Shown: positions 24,251 to 33,955 of the stretch, piece by piece
How the letters are laid out: every line of letters begins with the position of its first letter
Position numbering within the stretch: the first letter of the stretch is position 1
Assembly: GCF_007558865.1 (NCBI RefSeq)
Contig: NZ_VLPK01000003.1
Location: 124,001-188,000 of the forward strand
DNA from: Mucilaginibacter corticis
GTDB lineage: Bacteria; Bacteroidota; Bacteroidia; Sphingobacteriales; Sphingobacteriaceae
Reading direction: 5' to 3'
DNA length: 64,000 nucleotides
Position numbers and translations under genes: made by a program
The notes under the pieces: model-generated
The model's database searches: none
What the model saw: the letters and a program-made list of their open reading frames with translations, nothing else
Told to the model about the DNA's origin: nothing

Positions 24251-27019
24251 TTATTTCACCTCGAACAGATAGCTACCTGATCCGCAATTAATTATCTCAC
24301 TACCCTTTTCTGTCAAAGTAATTTTTGCAGGTTTACCGTCAACATAAGCTTTCAGGCCGTCTTTTACCGGCAGATACACATTCGCCTTTTCATTCGGCGG
24401 GATAGTTACATGCAACGTAAATGTACCGCCCTGTTTTTTCCAGCTGCTAGTAACCCAGCCGTAAGGCGTATGGAAACTACCCGAAGCGCTGGTAATATCA
24501 CCGACAGGTTGCGGCCTGATCTTTAATAATTTAAAGCCAATACTGCCATCTTCCTGCCCTATCCCAGCTAAACCGCTGTAGAACCACTCCATAATATGGC
24601 CAAGCATTAAGTGATTGTTAGATACATTTTCAAGCGCCGGCCATGATTCTGTTAACGCGGTGGCTCCTTTTTTTAGCTGATAGCCATAACCCGGTACATC
24701 ATCGCGGTTATTCATGGCATAAATAATTTGCGATTGTCCGCCCTTATCCAACGCGTCTATCAAAAAATGAAAACCAATGTCGCCTGCGGTCAACGCGTAT
24801 TTATGCCGCCTGATAGAGTCTGTTAAATTTTTAAGCACTGTGCTTTTCTTATCATCGTCAACCAGCCCAACACTTAAGGGCATCGCCATAGCTGTTTGAC
24901 TGCCTGTAGCATAAACTTTAGTAGCATCGTTATAGAATTTATTATTAAAAGTTTGCTTAGTGGCAGTTGCCAGCTTTGTATAAATAGCAGCATCACCAGG
25001 TTTGTTTAGTACTGACGCCATTTTACTGAGCAATATAATATCATAATAAAAAATGGCTGTTGCGGTAAGCGCTTTAGGTGTCAGTTGCGCTTCGCCGGGC
25101 TGGTTGGGTCCATAATCAAACCAATCGCCTAAACCGTATGATAACAGGTGATGATCAGATCTGCTGTCCAGGTAATCAACATACTTCTTCACTATGGGAT
25201 AGGCTTTTGCTAATATATCTTTATCGCCATACCAGTTATACAACTGCCAGGGCAAAATAACGGCACTGCTGCCCCATTCCGGCGAATCCAGGAATCCCCC
25301 TTCAAACCTCACAAACTCAGGCGCTATATCCGGTACAAAACCTGCCGGGTTTTGTGCGTCTATCAAATCAAAAACAAGTTTGCGGTACAGGTTATAATTA
25401 TCCAAATTATAATGAATAGAGTTACCCATCAGGTAATCTTGTTCCAACCAGCTCAATTTTTCGCGATGCGGGCAATCTGTAACCACACTTTGATAATTAC
25501 TTTTTATAGCCCAGTTTATCAGTGTGTAAATGCGGTTAAATAATTCATTTGAGCATTTAAATGTACCGTTTTGCGGCGATGAGTTGCGGGTATGTAAAGA
25601 AGTTAATTGCTCAATAACCGGAAGATCACTCACCTTATCATTCGGAACAGCGCCTTCAAACTGTACGTACCGGAAACCATAATAAGTAAATTTCGGCCTG
25701 AAGATTTCTACACCATCTCCTTTTAGCGTATAAGAAAAGCTGTATGGGCCACCGGTAGCATCCTGGTTAGCCAGTTTGTCTTGAGTCAGTATTTCGGCCG
25801 GGACCAATTTTACAGTTTGACCTTTGCGGCCTTTAACTTTCAATTCAATAATTCCCGAAGCGTTTTGCCCGAAGTCATATACATAAACTGATGTCTTTGG
25901 CTCACTGATCTTTTTCACCTTAAAAGAATCCATAACGGCCACCGGGTAATCCGGATCGGCAAGCAAACGACCGGTTGGGGCCTTTACCAATTCTGCTTTT
26001 TTCCAATGACTGTCGTTAAAGCCGTTTTTATCCCATCCCGGCTGTTCTAAACGGGCATCATAATCCTCACCGCCATAAATACTGCTAAATGTTACAGGCG
26101 ATGGTGCAGTCGCCCAGGTATTGTCACTCACAACATCAGCGTTTGTACCATCTACGTACTGAATTTTTATCCTGCAGATCAGTTTGGGCATACCAAAGGC
26201 GTCTGTCATTTTAAAATACCGTTCGCGGTTGATATTATAAAAGCCGTTACCTACAATAACCCCTACAGTATTATTTCCCTGATTTAATAGCGAAGTGATG
26301 TTTAGTACATTATACAAACAGGTTTTATCATAATAGGTCCAGCCCGGTGTTAAAAAGCCGTTGCCCGCTTTCTTACCATTCACTGTCATATCATATTGCC
26401 CCAAGCCACTAACAAAAGCATACGCGGCTATTACTTTTTTATTAGCTGTAAATTCTTTTCTGAATAACGGGATCACCGGCCTTACTTTTGCTTTATTTCC
26501 GAGGTGTGCCACCTGACCGTCATCAAGCCCATGTACGCCGGGAACAACCCGCATTGAATCCGGCAGATCCTCATATCCTATCCATTGCGCGCCGTGCCAG
26601 TCGGCAGTACTTTCAAGCCCGGTGCAAAAGCTTGAAGTTTTACTCCATGCAGATGCCTGTTTATTTTTATCCCATACTTTCACCTTCCAGAAATATACTG
26701 TACCGGGTTTCAAGTCTTTACCGGTAAAAGGAACCAATACGCTTTTATCACTTTTAATAAGCTGTGAATTCCATACGTCATAAATGCCATTTTTTAATTT
26801 ATCGGCCGATGTGGCTATAACTACCTGGTAAGCGGTTTGATAATTATCATTCTCAGGCGATGACATTTCCCAACCGAAATAAACACCTTTAATAGACACG
26901 CCTAACGGATTAATTTTATTACCGCACAAACTTTTTACAATGCTTAATTGCGCATAAGCATTACAGTAAAACAGGCAGCATATTGTGCCGTAAAAAAACG
27001 CTTTCCGTACTATTTTCAT
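24251..27019 (-). CDS. Secreted alpha-L-rhamnosidase, GH78
   Basis: 922 residues, exported (signal peptide ending A-Y-A before Q-L-S). GH78 enzymes cleave alpha-L-rhamnose from pectins, arabinogalactans or plant glycosides by inversion. In order: an N-terminal Fn3-like domain ('Q-T-A-Y-Q-V-V-I-A-T-S', 'Y-F-W-K-V-K-V-W-D'), the rhamnosidase N domain ('Q-Y-D-M-T-V-N-G-K-K', 'L-T-P-G-W-T-Y-Y-D-K'), a concanavalin-like domain ('Y-D-F-G-Q-N-A-S-G'), the six-hairpin catalytic barrel from about residue 490 ('T-D-C-P-H-R-E-K-L-S-W', 'E-W-G-S-S-A-V-I-L-P-W') and a C-terminal beta-sandwich. First gene at this edge of the carbohydrate-processing cluster, divergent from the metallopeptidase gene. Confidence 0.95.
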   Translation of the reverse strand: MKIVRKAFFYGTICCLFYCNAYAQLSIVKSLCGNKINPLGVSIKGVYFGWEMSSPENDNYQTAYQVVIATSADKLKNGIYDVWNSQLIKSDKSVLVPFTGKDLKPGTVYFWKVKVWDKNKQASAWSKTSSFCTGLESTADWHGAQWIGYEDLPDSMRVVPGVHGLDDGQVAHLGNKAKVRPVIPLFRKEFTANKKVIAAYAFVSGLGQYDMTVNGKKAGNGFLTPGWTYYDKTCLYNVLNITSLLNQGNNTVGVIVGNGFYNINRERYFKMTDAFGMPKLICRIKIQYVDGTNADVVSDNTWATAPSPVTFSSIYGGEDYDARLEQPGWDKNGFNDSHWKKAELVKAPTGRLLADPDYPVAVMDSFKVKKISEPKTSVYVYDFGQNASGIIELKVKGRKGQTVKLVPAEILTQDKLANQDATGGPYSFSYTLKGDGVEIFRPKFTYYGFRYVQFEGAVPNDKVSDLPVIEQLTSLHTRNSSPQNGTFKCSNELFNRIYTLINWAIKSNYQSVVTDCPHREKLSWLEQDYLMGNSIHYNLDNYNLYRKLVFDLIDAQNPAGFVPDIAPEFVRFEGGFLDSPEWGSSAVILPWQLYNWYGDKDILAKAYPIVKKYVDYLDSRSDHHLLSYGLGDWFDYGPNQPGEAQLTPKALTATAIFYYDIILLSKMASVLNKPGDAAIYTKLATATKQTFNNKFYNDATKVYATGSQTAMAMPLSVGLVDDDKKSTVLKNLTDSIRRHKYALTAGDIGFHFLIDALDKGGQSQIIYAMNNRDDVPGYGYQLKKGATALTESWPALENVSNNHLMLGHIMEWFYSGLAGIGQEDGSIGFKLLKIRPQPVGDITSASGSFHTPYGWVTSSWKKQGGTFTLHVTIPPNEKANVYLPVKDGLKAYVDGKPAKITLTEKGSEIINCGSGSYLFEVK

Positions 27020-27164
27020 GTTATAGGTGGCTTATTTTATAAAACTAAAAAATATTTGCGTTTAATACCTACATCCCCTATAGCTATGATCCCAATTTAC
27101 TGTAGCCTATTTTTTACATAATCACAATTTTACGGTAGCTATATTTATAGCCAAACTAACTGAT

Positions 27165-28199
27165 ATGATCAAAAAATTCTCAAACCTTGCATTAGCATTA
27201 ATGCTTTGCAGCGCAGCCATGGCGCAAACCACTCCGACACCTACAAAACCCGCAGGACAACGCAGGCGTAACGAACCCCGCCCTTATACGGTTACCATTA
27301 CCAATAACTCAAAAAAAGTAAAGCTTGATACAGTACAAACCGCACAACTTACCAAAGCTTTTATGGATGTATACCCACCGTTTGCAGGCGCAGATGGCTA
27401 TCGTACCAAAAGAGAGGTTACCTTAACAGTTACCGATACTTTAAAAAGTGACCTGACCGCTAAAGCCGGCGAAATTGTTGTCAGCGGTAAATGGCTTAAA
27501 AAGAAAAAGAATTTTGACGCGTTTGAATCAACGTTAAATGCCGAGCTTAAGAAAAACTGGGTATCGGTAGATACCATCAAGAAAGAAGGTTACCAGTTAG
27601 TTTTCATCGACAAAAATTCAAAGTTTGACCCGGTTATCCAAAAAAATCTGATAGATACTTATTTCGAGATCTACCCTAAACTGGTTAGTCTGTTCAACGA
27701 TAAATCGACCCACGAAGTGGTGTTTGTTACAGATACCGCTTACAAAGGTGTTGCTGAAACCAGCGGAAGCCGCATATTATTCTCAACCAAATACATGAAC
27801 AGCCACCCTACAGATATTGACGTGGTAACGCATGAAGTAATGCATATTGTACAAGGTTACGGATATGGATCGGGCCCGGTTTGGTTAACAGAAGGCATTG
27901 CAGATTTTATCCGTTATGAATACGGTGTAGATAACGTTGGCTCAAAATGGTATTTACCCGCATTTAAACCAACCCAAAGCTATAAAGATAGCTACAGGGT
28001 AACAGCACGCTTTTTTGAATGGATAAATCAGAAGGTAAAACCGGGAATGATTGTTCAGATAGATAAAGAATTAAGAAACCATACCTATACAGAGGCAACC
28101 TGGGCCACACTATGCGGTAAATCTTTAGACGATTTATGGGCAGACTACGCAAAAGACCCTACAGTTGAACTTAAATATAGCAGCAAAGCTAAAATTTAA
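27165..28199 (+). CDS. Secreted metallopeptidase of the basic secretory protein family
   Basis: 344 residues with signal peptide (ending A-M-A before Q). The C-terminal 200 residues match the basic secretory protein family: zinc motif H223-E-V-M-H227, then 'W-L-T-E-G-I-A-D-F-I-R-Y' and 'Y-R-V-T-A-R-F-F-E-W'. The Glu of W-L-T-E-G is the probable third zinc ligand. Such proteins are proposed exopeptidases or defence-related in plants; bacterial ones are uncharacterised. The N-terminal 130 residues are a separate segment with a similar beta layout, possibly a duplicated, inactive half. It is the first plus-strand gene of the cluster, followed by its own terminator at 28221. Confidence 0.85.
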   Translation: MIKKFSNLALALMLCSAAMAQTTPTPTKPAGQRRRNEPRPYTVTITNNSKKVKLDTVQTAQLTKAFMDVYPPFAGADGYRTKREVTLTVTDTLKSDLTAKAGEIVVSGKWLKKKKNFDAFESTLNAELKKNWVSVDTIKKEGYQLVFIDKNSKFDPVIQKNLIDTYFEIYPKLVSLFNDKSTHEVVFVTDTAYKGVAETSGSRILFSTKYMNSHPTDIDVVTHEVMHIVQGYGYGSGPVWLTEGIADFIRYEYGVDNVGSKWYLPAFKPTQSYKDSYRVTARFFEWINQKVKPGMIVQIDKELRNHTYTEATWATLCGKSLDDLWADYAKDPTVELKYSSKAKI

Positions 28200-28220
28200 T
28201 TTCAACTACCTGTGAAAGCA

Positions 28221-28257
28221 AAAGCCTGGTGCTAAGCGTGCCGGGCTTTGTTGTTTT
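28221..28257 (+). terminator. Terminator of the metallopeptidase gene
   Basis: 9-bp stem with one G-T wobble (arms 28221-28229 and 28241-28249), followed by TTGTTTTT. The right arm GGGCTTTGTTG resembles the hairpins at 18326 and 24213. Confidence 0.75.
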
Positions 28258-28287
28258 TATACTAAATTTAGCCAACCATAAAATCTG

Positions 28288-29457
28288 ATGATCAAAATAT
28301 ACTACTCCTTTAAAGCTTGCACTTTATTTAGCCTGATATTGCTTTGCAGCGTGACGGCCTTTTCGCAAACTAATTTAAGCCGTGAAAAAGCTGCGGCAAT
28401 AGCGGTTGCCGAATTAAAAAGTCAAATGGAATTGCAGAAAGCTAAATCTACTATTGACTGGGCGGCTAAACAGATCACATATAAAAATTACACTTTAAAA
28501 TTTACTACCCAGATCTTTGGCGATAAACCTGCCGACGGCCGGAGCCTGTACATATCATTACACGGCGGAGGTGGCACCACAGCGGCCGAAAATGATCAGC
28601 AGTGGGAAAATCAGAAAAGGCTGTATAAACTTAAAGAAGGCGTTTACTTTGTGCCGCGCAGTCCGGCAAATACCTGGAATATGTGGCATGATTACCCAAT
28701 GGACCAGCTAATAAGCGAGGTGGTTAAAGGCGAAATTGTGATGGATAATGTTAACCCGGATAAAGTTTACGTAATGGGTTACTCTGCCGGGGGCGATGGT
28801 GTATTTCAGTTAGCGCCCCGGCTTGCTGATTACTGGGCAGCAGCTGCGATGATGGCCGGCCATCCGGGTGATGCGCAGATATTAAACCTGAAGAATATTC
28901 CTTTCGACGCTTTTGTGGGCGGTAAAGACGCGGCTTATCACCGCAATGAGTTGGTGGCCCAATGGGGCTTGCGTATGGACAGCCTTGCCAAAGTTTATCC
29001 GGGAAGTTTTATTCACGAAACACACGTTTACCCCGACATGCCGCATTGGATGAACAGAAAGGACACCATTGCCGTACCATGGCTGGCATCATTTACCCGT
29101 AACGCTCTACCTAAAGATGTGATCTGGATCCAGGATGACATTTTACGTGATCAGTTTTATTGGTTGGGAACACCAATTGAAAGCGCTAAACAAGGCTTAA
29201 AAGTTCATGTGGCTGTAACAGGCAATACTATTAATATCATCGAAAACCAGGATGAGGTACTATACTTATACCTTAATGATGATTTGTTGAACCTGGACAA
29301 AAAAGTGTCGGTTACCATAAACGGCAAAAAAGTATTTAATAAAAACGTGCCCCGTAATGCTGAAGTGATCAAACAATCAATTGCAGCAAGATTAGATAAG
29401 AGTTTAATTTTTAGTGGCAAACTAATTATTAAAAACGGGCAGGTTAGTACTTTATAG
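28288..29457 (+). CDS. Secreted alpha/beta hydrolase (esterase-like)
   Basis: 389 residues, signal peptide ending A-F-S before Q-T-N. An alpha/beta-hydrolase core: oxyanion segment 'Y-I-S-L-H-G-G-G-G', nucleophile elbow G-Y-S166-A-G-G, and the probable catalytic histidine in 'Y-P-D-M-P-H-W-M'. The layout resembles feruloyl/PHB-depolymerase-like esterases. The last 110 residues ('Y-W-L-G-T-P-I-E-S-A-K-Q-G', 'V-T-I-N-G-K-K-V-F') form an extra beta-domain. In this cluster it may deacylate carbohydrate substrates before the glycosidases act (inference). No promoter box was recognised. Confidence 0.82.
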   Translation: MIKIYYSFKACTLFSLILLCSVTAFSQTNLSREKAAAIAVAELKSQMELQKAKSTIDWAAKQITYKNYTLKFTTQIFGDKPADGRSLYISLHGGGGTTAAENDQQWENQKRLYKLKEGVYFVPRSPANTWNMWHDYPMDQLISEVVKGEIVMDNVNPDKVYVMGYSAGGDGVFQLAPRLADYWAAAAMMAGHPGDAQILNLKNIPFDAFVGGKDAAYHRNELVAQWGLRMDSLAKVYPGSFIHETHVYPDMPHWMNRKDTIAVPWLASFTRNALPKDVIWIQDDILRDQFYWLGTPIESAKQGLKVHVAVTGNTINIIENQDEVLYLYLNDDLLNLDKKVSVTINGKKVFNKNVPRNAEVIKQSIAARLDKSLIFSGKLIIKNGQVSTL

Positions 29458-29593
29458 AAAGTACTAAGTAAGTTAATTATTACAATAAGACATTTTGGCT
29501 TAAAAGTTTTATTTATTTCCTATAATTGGGGTGTCAAATCGCTTTTATTTTGGAGCGATACCCTATAACCCAAACTATATTAGGCTACAAAGC

Positions 29594-31858
29594 ATGAAAC
29601 TTAAGTATCTTTTTTTTGCACCCCTGTTTTTTATTAATTCGGCATTTGCACAGCAGTTGGATCTTGTGCATTATGTAAATACGCTGCAAGGCACAAACTC
29701 TCAGTTTAAATTAACCAGGGGCAACACCTATCCTACTACAGCATTACCGTTTGGTATGCACACCTGGACACCACAAACCGGTAAAAACGGCGACGGTTGG
29801 AAATACCAGTATTTTCTTGACCATATCCGCGGATTTCAGCAGGCACACCAGTGTAGTTCGTGGACCAATGATTACGCTGTTTTTTCATTAATGCCCATGA
29901 CCGAATTGGTTGTGGAAGAAAACAAACGCGAAGCCAAGTTTAGCCATGCCAATGAAATAGCCAAGCCCAATTATTATAAAGTACAGTTCGATAACAAGAT
30001 CACTACGGAGATCTCGCCGACAGAACGCGGTGCGCATTTAAGATTCACCTATCCGGCAGGTAAAAAAAGCTTTTTGGTATTAGATGGCTATACCAATATC
30101 AGTGGGGTTAAAATTTATCCGAAAGAAAACAGGATAACAGGCTATGTAAATAACGGCCGCGGGTTTCACAAAGGCTGGAAAAGTTATTTCGCCATGAAGT
30201 TTGACCAGCCGATAAAAGCATATGGCACATGGGAAAATAAAGGGAATACTACCAAGGCTGATTCGACCGAAGCTGAAGGTTTGGGTAAAGGCGCTTACAT
30301 CGAATTTAAAGCCGGCGCTAAGGTGCAGGTAAAAACGGCATCGTCATACATCAGCCTTGAACAAGCCGAATTGAACTTGAAAAGAGAGTTAGGCGCTGAT
30401 AAAACATTAGAACAAACCAAAGCAAACGCCGCCGCGGTTTGGAATAAATCATTAGGAAAAATTGTTGTTGAAGGCGGCACGCAGGCCGACAGGGAAACAT
30501 TTTACTCTTGCTTTTTCAGGGCCAGCCTATTCTCACGTAAATTTTATGAGATTGATGCTTCAGGTAAACCGGTTTACTTTAGCCCGTACGACGGCCAGGT
30601 ACACCCGGGCTATATGTACACCGATACAGGTTTCTGGGATACTTTCAGGGCGCAGTTCCCGCTTAATACACTTATCCAGCCCGAAATGCATGGGCGTTAC
30701 ATGCAGGCTTTAATTGATGCCTACAAGCAATGCGGCTGGCTGCCGTCATGGTCGTTCCCGAGTGAGGGCGGCAGTATGATAGGTAACCATGCCATCTCAT
30801 TATTGGCAGACGCCTGGGCAAAAGGCATCCGCACATTTGATCCTAAAGAAGCCTTGGAAGCTTATCTGCATGAAGCAACAAACAAAGGCCCCTGGGGCCC
30901 GGCAAATGGCCGTGACGGCTGGAAAGAATATTACGAATTAGGTTATGTGCCTTATCCAAAATACCGCGAAGCAACTGCAAAAACCTTAGAGTATGCTTAT
31001 GACGATTGGTGCGGTTACCAATTGGCAAAAATGACCGGCAATAAATACTATATGGACATATTTGCCCGCCAGATGTATAACTACAAAAACGTATATGACG
31101 CTTCAACCCGTTTTATGCGCGGTAAAGATATCAACGGGCAATGGACACCAAATTTCGATGCTATTGAATGGGGCGGCCCTTTTACCGAAGGTAACTCATG
31201 GCACTGGACCTGGTGTGTTTTCCAGGATACTAAAGGCTTGATAGACCTGATAGGTGGTAATAATAATTTCAATGCAAAGCTTGACTCAGTATTTAGCGAG
31301 CCTAATAAAGTAAAAGTTGGTACCTACGGTGGTATGATCCATGAGATGACCGAAATGGTTGCTGCCAACATGGGCCAGTATGCGCATGGTAACCAGCCTA
31401 TCCAGCACATGATCTACCTGTATGATTATGCCGGCGAGCCGTGGAAATCACAATTCCATGCCAGGGATGCAATGTATAAATTGTACAACGCTACAGAAAA
31501 CGGTTACCCGGGCGATGAGGACCAGGGTCAAACATCGTCATGGTATGTGTTGAGCGCTTTGGGTTTTTATAGTGTAACGCCGGGAACAGGTGAATACGCC
31601 ATAGGCAGCCCGATGTTTAAAAAAATCACCCTTAATTTAGAGAACGGAAAGAAATTTGTTATCGACGCACCTGCCAATGATAAAGAGCACGTCTATATCC
31701 AATCTGCAACCTTAAATGGCAGCACCTTTAACAAAAACTTCATTACACATAATGAACTGACCAACGGCGGTGTTTTAAAACTGGAAATGAGCGATAAGCC
31801 TAATAAACAAAGGGGCATTGCTGACAGCGACAAGCCGTTTTCATTAACCAAAAACTAA
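29594..31858 (+). CDS. Secreted glycosidase, GH92 (divergent subgroup)
   Basis: 754 residues from ATG 29594, where a normal signal peptide begins (MKLKYLFFAPL..., ending A-F-A before Q-Q); the frame upstream to 29531 starts with GTG and lacks sense as a leader. GH92 exo-alpha-mannosidases are calcium-dependent inverting enzymes. Visible: 'Y-P-T-T-A-L-P-F-G-M', 'F-W-D-T-F-R-A-Q-F-P-L', 'Y-A-Y-D-D-W', 'G-N-Q-P-I-Q-H-M' and the catalytic-base segment 'G-D-E-D-Q-G-Q-T-S-S-W-Y-V'. The usual H-T-H-L-S-G stretch is replaced by 'F-Q-Q-A-H-Q-C-S-S-W', so its specificity may differ from the canonical copy at 45021. The stop overlaps the next start (TAATG), so it is coupled to the DUF6282 gene. Confidence 0.92.
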   Translation: MKLKYLFFAPLFFINSAFAQQLDLVHYVNTLQGTNSQFKLTRGNTYPTTALPFGMHTWTPQTGKNGDGWKYQYFLDHIRGFQQAHQCSSWTNDYAVFSLMPMTELVVEENKREAKFSHANEIAKPNYYKVQFDNKITTEISPTERGAHLRFTYPAGKKSFLVLDGYTNISGVKIYPKENRITGYVNNGRGFHKGWKSYFAMKFDQPIKAYGTWENKGNTTKADSTEAEGLGKGAYIEFKAGAKVQVKTASSYISLEQAELNLKRELGADKTLEQTKANAAAVWNKSLGKIVVEGGTQADRETFYSCFFRASLFSRKFYEIDASGKPVYFSPYDGQVHPGYMYTDTGFWDTFRAQFPLNTLIQPEMHGRYMQALIDAYKQCGWLPSWSFPSEGGSMIGNHAISLLADAWAKGIRTFDPKEALEAYLHEATNKGPWGPANGRDGWKEYYELGYVPYPKYREATAKTLEYAYDDWCGYQLAKMTGNKYYMDIFARQMYNYKNVYDASTRFMRGKDINGQWTPNFDAIEWGGPFTEGNSWHWTWCVFQDTKGLIDLIGGNNNFNAKLDSVFSEPNKVKVGTYGGMIHEMTEMVAANMGQYAHGNQPIQHMIYLYDYAGEPWKSQFHARDAMYKLYNATENGYPGDEDQGQTSSWYVLSALGFYSVTPGTGEYAIGSPMFKKITLNLENGKKFVIDAPANDKEHVYIQSATLNGSTFNKNFITHNELTNGGVLKLEMSDKPNKQRGIADSDKPFSLTKN

Positions 31859-32799
31859 TGCTGAAAAAAGCGGGGATCATATCAGCAGGTTGTTTACTGT
31901 TAGTCAATTTTGTTTTGGCTCAAAAAATAATACATCCTGCTGATACTAACTCCTTGGCCGGTACTATTGATTTTCATTGCCACACCGGCCCCGACGTCTC
32001 TCCCCGGTCCATAAATGATCTTGACCTGGTTAGGCTGGCCAAAAAGGATGGTATGCGCGGCATTGTCCTCAAAAACCATTATGCAATAACTTCGGACAGG
32101 GCGCAACTGGCCATGCAGGAGATTGGCGGCATTGAAGTATTTGGCGGTATCGCACTTAACTTATCCGTAGGCGGTATTAATGCCGAGGCGGTTCGCCGTA
32201 TGGCGCAGTTTGATGGGCACCGCGGCAAAGTTGTATGGCTGCCGACTGTTGATGCAGAAAACAGCTTTGAACATGGCCCAGGCCCCAGGAAATTTGTCCC
32301 GGTGGTAAAAAACGGCAAGCCTGTCCCTGAACTTGCAGAAGTATTCCGGGTTGTAGCAGAAAACGACCTGATATTAGAAACCGGCCATTCAACGCCTGCA
32401 GAGTCATTGCTACTTATCCCTGCTGCTAAACAAGCAGGCGTTAAAAAAATTGTAGTGACACATGCCATGCTGCTGGGCGCAACACTTAGCCAGGTAAAGC
32501 AAATGGCGACGATGGGCGCAGTTGTGGAGTTTTGCTGGCAAACCTACCTATCAAAGTCTAATGGGAAAATTATTGTCGATAATAAAGCAGTCGCCAATTG
32601 CGCGGAAGTCATAAAAACTGTAGGTGCAGAACATTTTATTATTGATTCTGATCTGGGCCAGAAAGGTAACCCTTTGCATCCTGATGGCATGCGGGCCTTT
32701 ATAGCCGCACTTAAAGCAAATGGGTTAAGTGAGCATGAAATTGATTTGGTAGCCCGTAAAAACCCTGCGCAATTACTTGACCTTGATACCGGGAAGTAA
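31858..32799 (+). CDS. Exported DUF6282 amidohydrolase-like protein
   Basis: 313 residues with signal peptide (ending V-L-A before Q-K). 'I-D-F-H-C-H-T-G-P-D-V-S-P-R' near residue 38 is the metal-binding start of a TIM-barrel hydrolase, and 'G-M-R-G-I-V-L-K-N-H-Y', 'E-T-G-H-S-T-P-A-E' and 'V-V-T-H-A-M-L' carry further candidate ligands. The sequence resembles DUF6282; the reaction is unknown. Translation is coupled to the GH92 gene by a 1-base overlap, so a role in processing the same material, for example a linked aglycone or lactone, is plausible. Confidence 0.78.
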   Translation: MLKKAGIISAGCLLLVNFVLAQKIIHPADTNSLAGTIDFHCHTGPDVSPRSINDLDLVRLAKKDGMRGIVLKNHYAITSDRAQLAMQEIGGIEVFGGIALNLSVGGINAEAVRRMAQFDGHRGKVVWLPTVDAENSFEHGPGPRKFVPVVKNGKPVPELAEVFRVVAENDLILETGHSTPAESLLLIPAAKQAGVKKIVVTHAMLLGATLSQVKQMATMGAVVEFCWQTYLSKSNGKIIVDNKAVANCAEVIKTVGAEHFIIDSDLGQKGNPLHPDGMRAFIAALKANGLSEHEIDLVARKNPAQLLDLDTGK

Positions 32800-32850
32800 A
32801 ACCTGTACCTTTATTGTACTTCTGTTATAAACCAATCTTAATTATACCTG

Positions 32851-33954
32851 ATGAAAAGACTATTTTTTTCAATCTGCCTGCTTTGTTTATTTTTAATAAC
32901 TACTGATATAAGTTTTGCAAAGACTCCAATTAAGCCAACCATCAGCAAAACATATTATGGTGAGTTGGAAGGGCAAAAAATATATCAGTATACATTAACC
33001 AATAGCAACGGTATGCAGGTTAAGGTGATCAATTACGGCGCTACCATTACCGATATCATTACACCTGACAAGAACAAAAAAATGGGCGATGTAGTATTGG
33101 GTTTTGATTCACTTAAACAATATGCGGGCCGTGATAACGCGTTGCTGGGCGCTGTTGTAGGCCGGGTGGCTAACCGTATCGCCAATAAAAAATTCACGCT
33201 TGATGGCAAAGAATATGTGCTTATGTCAAACATTCATGGCGGGCCAAAAGGCTTTGATAAACAAGTATGGAATATTGAAGAAATACCCGGCAAAGATGTG
33301 GCTTTAAAATTGACCTATTTCAGTAAGGATGGTGAGATGGGTTATCCCGGTAATCTAAACGTTACCATGATATATACGCTTACCAACAACAATGAACTGA
33401 AACTCAACTATAGCGCAATTACCGATAAAGCTACACCCTTAGTGCTGACCAATCATACTTATTTTAACTTGTCGGGCACAACTGATAAGGTGTCCGACTG
33501 GCAATTAACCATCAACGCAGATAAATACCTTGAGGCCGATAAAGACGTAATGCCAAGCGGGAATTTATTAGATGTAAAAGGTACGCCATTTGATTTTACC
33601 CAGCCCAAAGCCGTAGGTAAGGACATTGCTGCTACAGCGAATGGTTATGACCTGAGCTACGCTTTGCGAAACAAATCGGGCAAGTTGGCTTTGGCTGCAA
33701 CTGCTTTCGAGCCTGTCAGCGGCCGGCAGATGGATGTATATACTACCGAGCCAGGTCTGGTTGTATACACCGGCAATCACTTTAGCGAACGGATAATTGG
33801 CCGCAACGGTCAGCATTTTAATAAGTGGGGCGCTCTATGCCTGGAAACACAACATTATCCCGACTCGCCCAATCATGCTAATTTCCCCAATGTCATCTTA
33901 CGGCCGGGCGAAACTTTTAAATCTGAAACCATTTACAAGTTCTCGACCAGATAA
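32851..33954 (+). CDS. Exported aldose 1-epimerase (copy 1)
   Basis: 367 residues; signal peptide ending S-F-A before K-T-P. Mutarotase that interconverts the alpha and beta anomers of free sugars. The galactose mutarotase signatures are present: 'V-I-N-Y-G-A-T-I-T', 'A-N-R-I-A', 'H129-G-G' in 'N-I-H-G-G-P-K-G-F-D-K', 'T-N-H-T-Y-F-N-L-S-G' and 'L-C-L-E-T-Q-H-Y-P-D-S-P', with the general base Glu in L-E-T-Q. Most GalM enzymes are cytoplasmic, while this one is exported, which fits processing sugars released by the neighbouring glycosidases. One base separates it from copy 2. Confidence 0.93.
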   Translation: MKRLFFSICLLCLFLITTDISFAKTPIKPTISKTYYGELEGQKIYQYTLTNSNGMQVKVINYGATITDIITPDKNKKMGDVVLGFDSLKQYAGRDNALLGAVVGRVANRIANKKFTLDGKEYVLMSNIHGGPKGFDKQVWNIEEIPGKDVALKLTYFSKDGEMGYPGNLNVTMIYTLTNNNELKLNYSAITDKATPLVLTNHTYFNLSGTTDKVSDWQLTINADKYLEADKDVMPSGNLLDVKGTPFDFTQPKAVGKDIAATANGYDLSYALRNKSGKLALAATAFEPVSGRQMDVYTTEPGLVVYTGNHFSERIIGRNGQHFNKWGALCLETQHYPDSPNHANFPNVILRPGETFKSETIYKFSTR

Positions 33955-33955
33955 A

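Noticed and set aside
33797..33955. N-terminal extension of the second aldose epimerase frame
   Set aside because: It overlaps the end of the first epimerase gene and is out of character; the ATG at 33956 gives a proper signal peptide.
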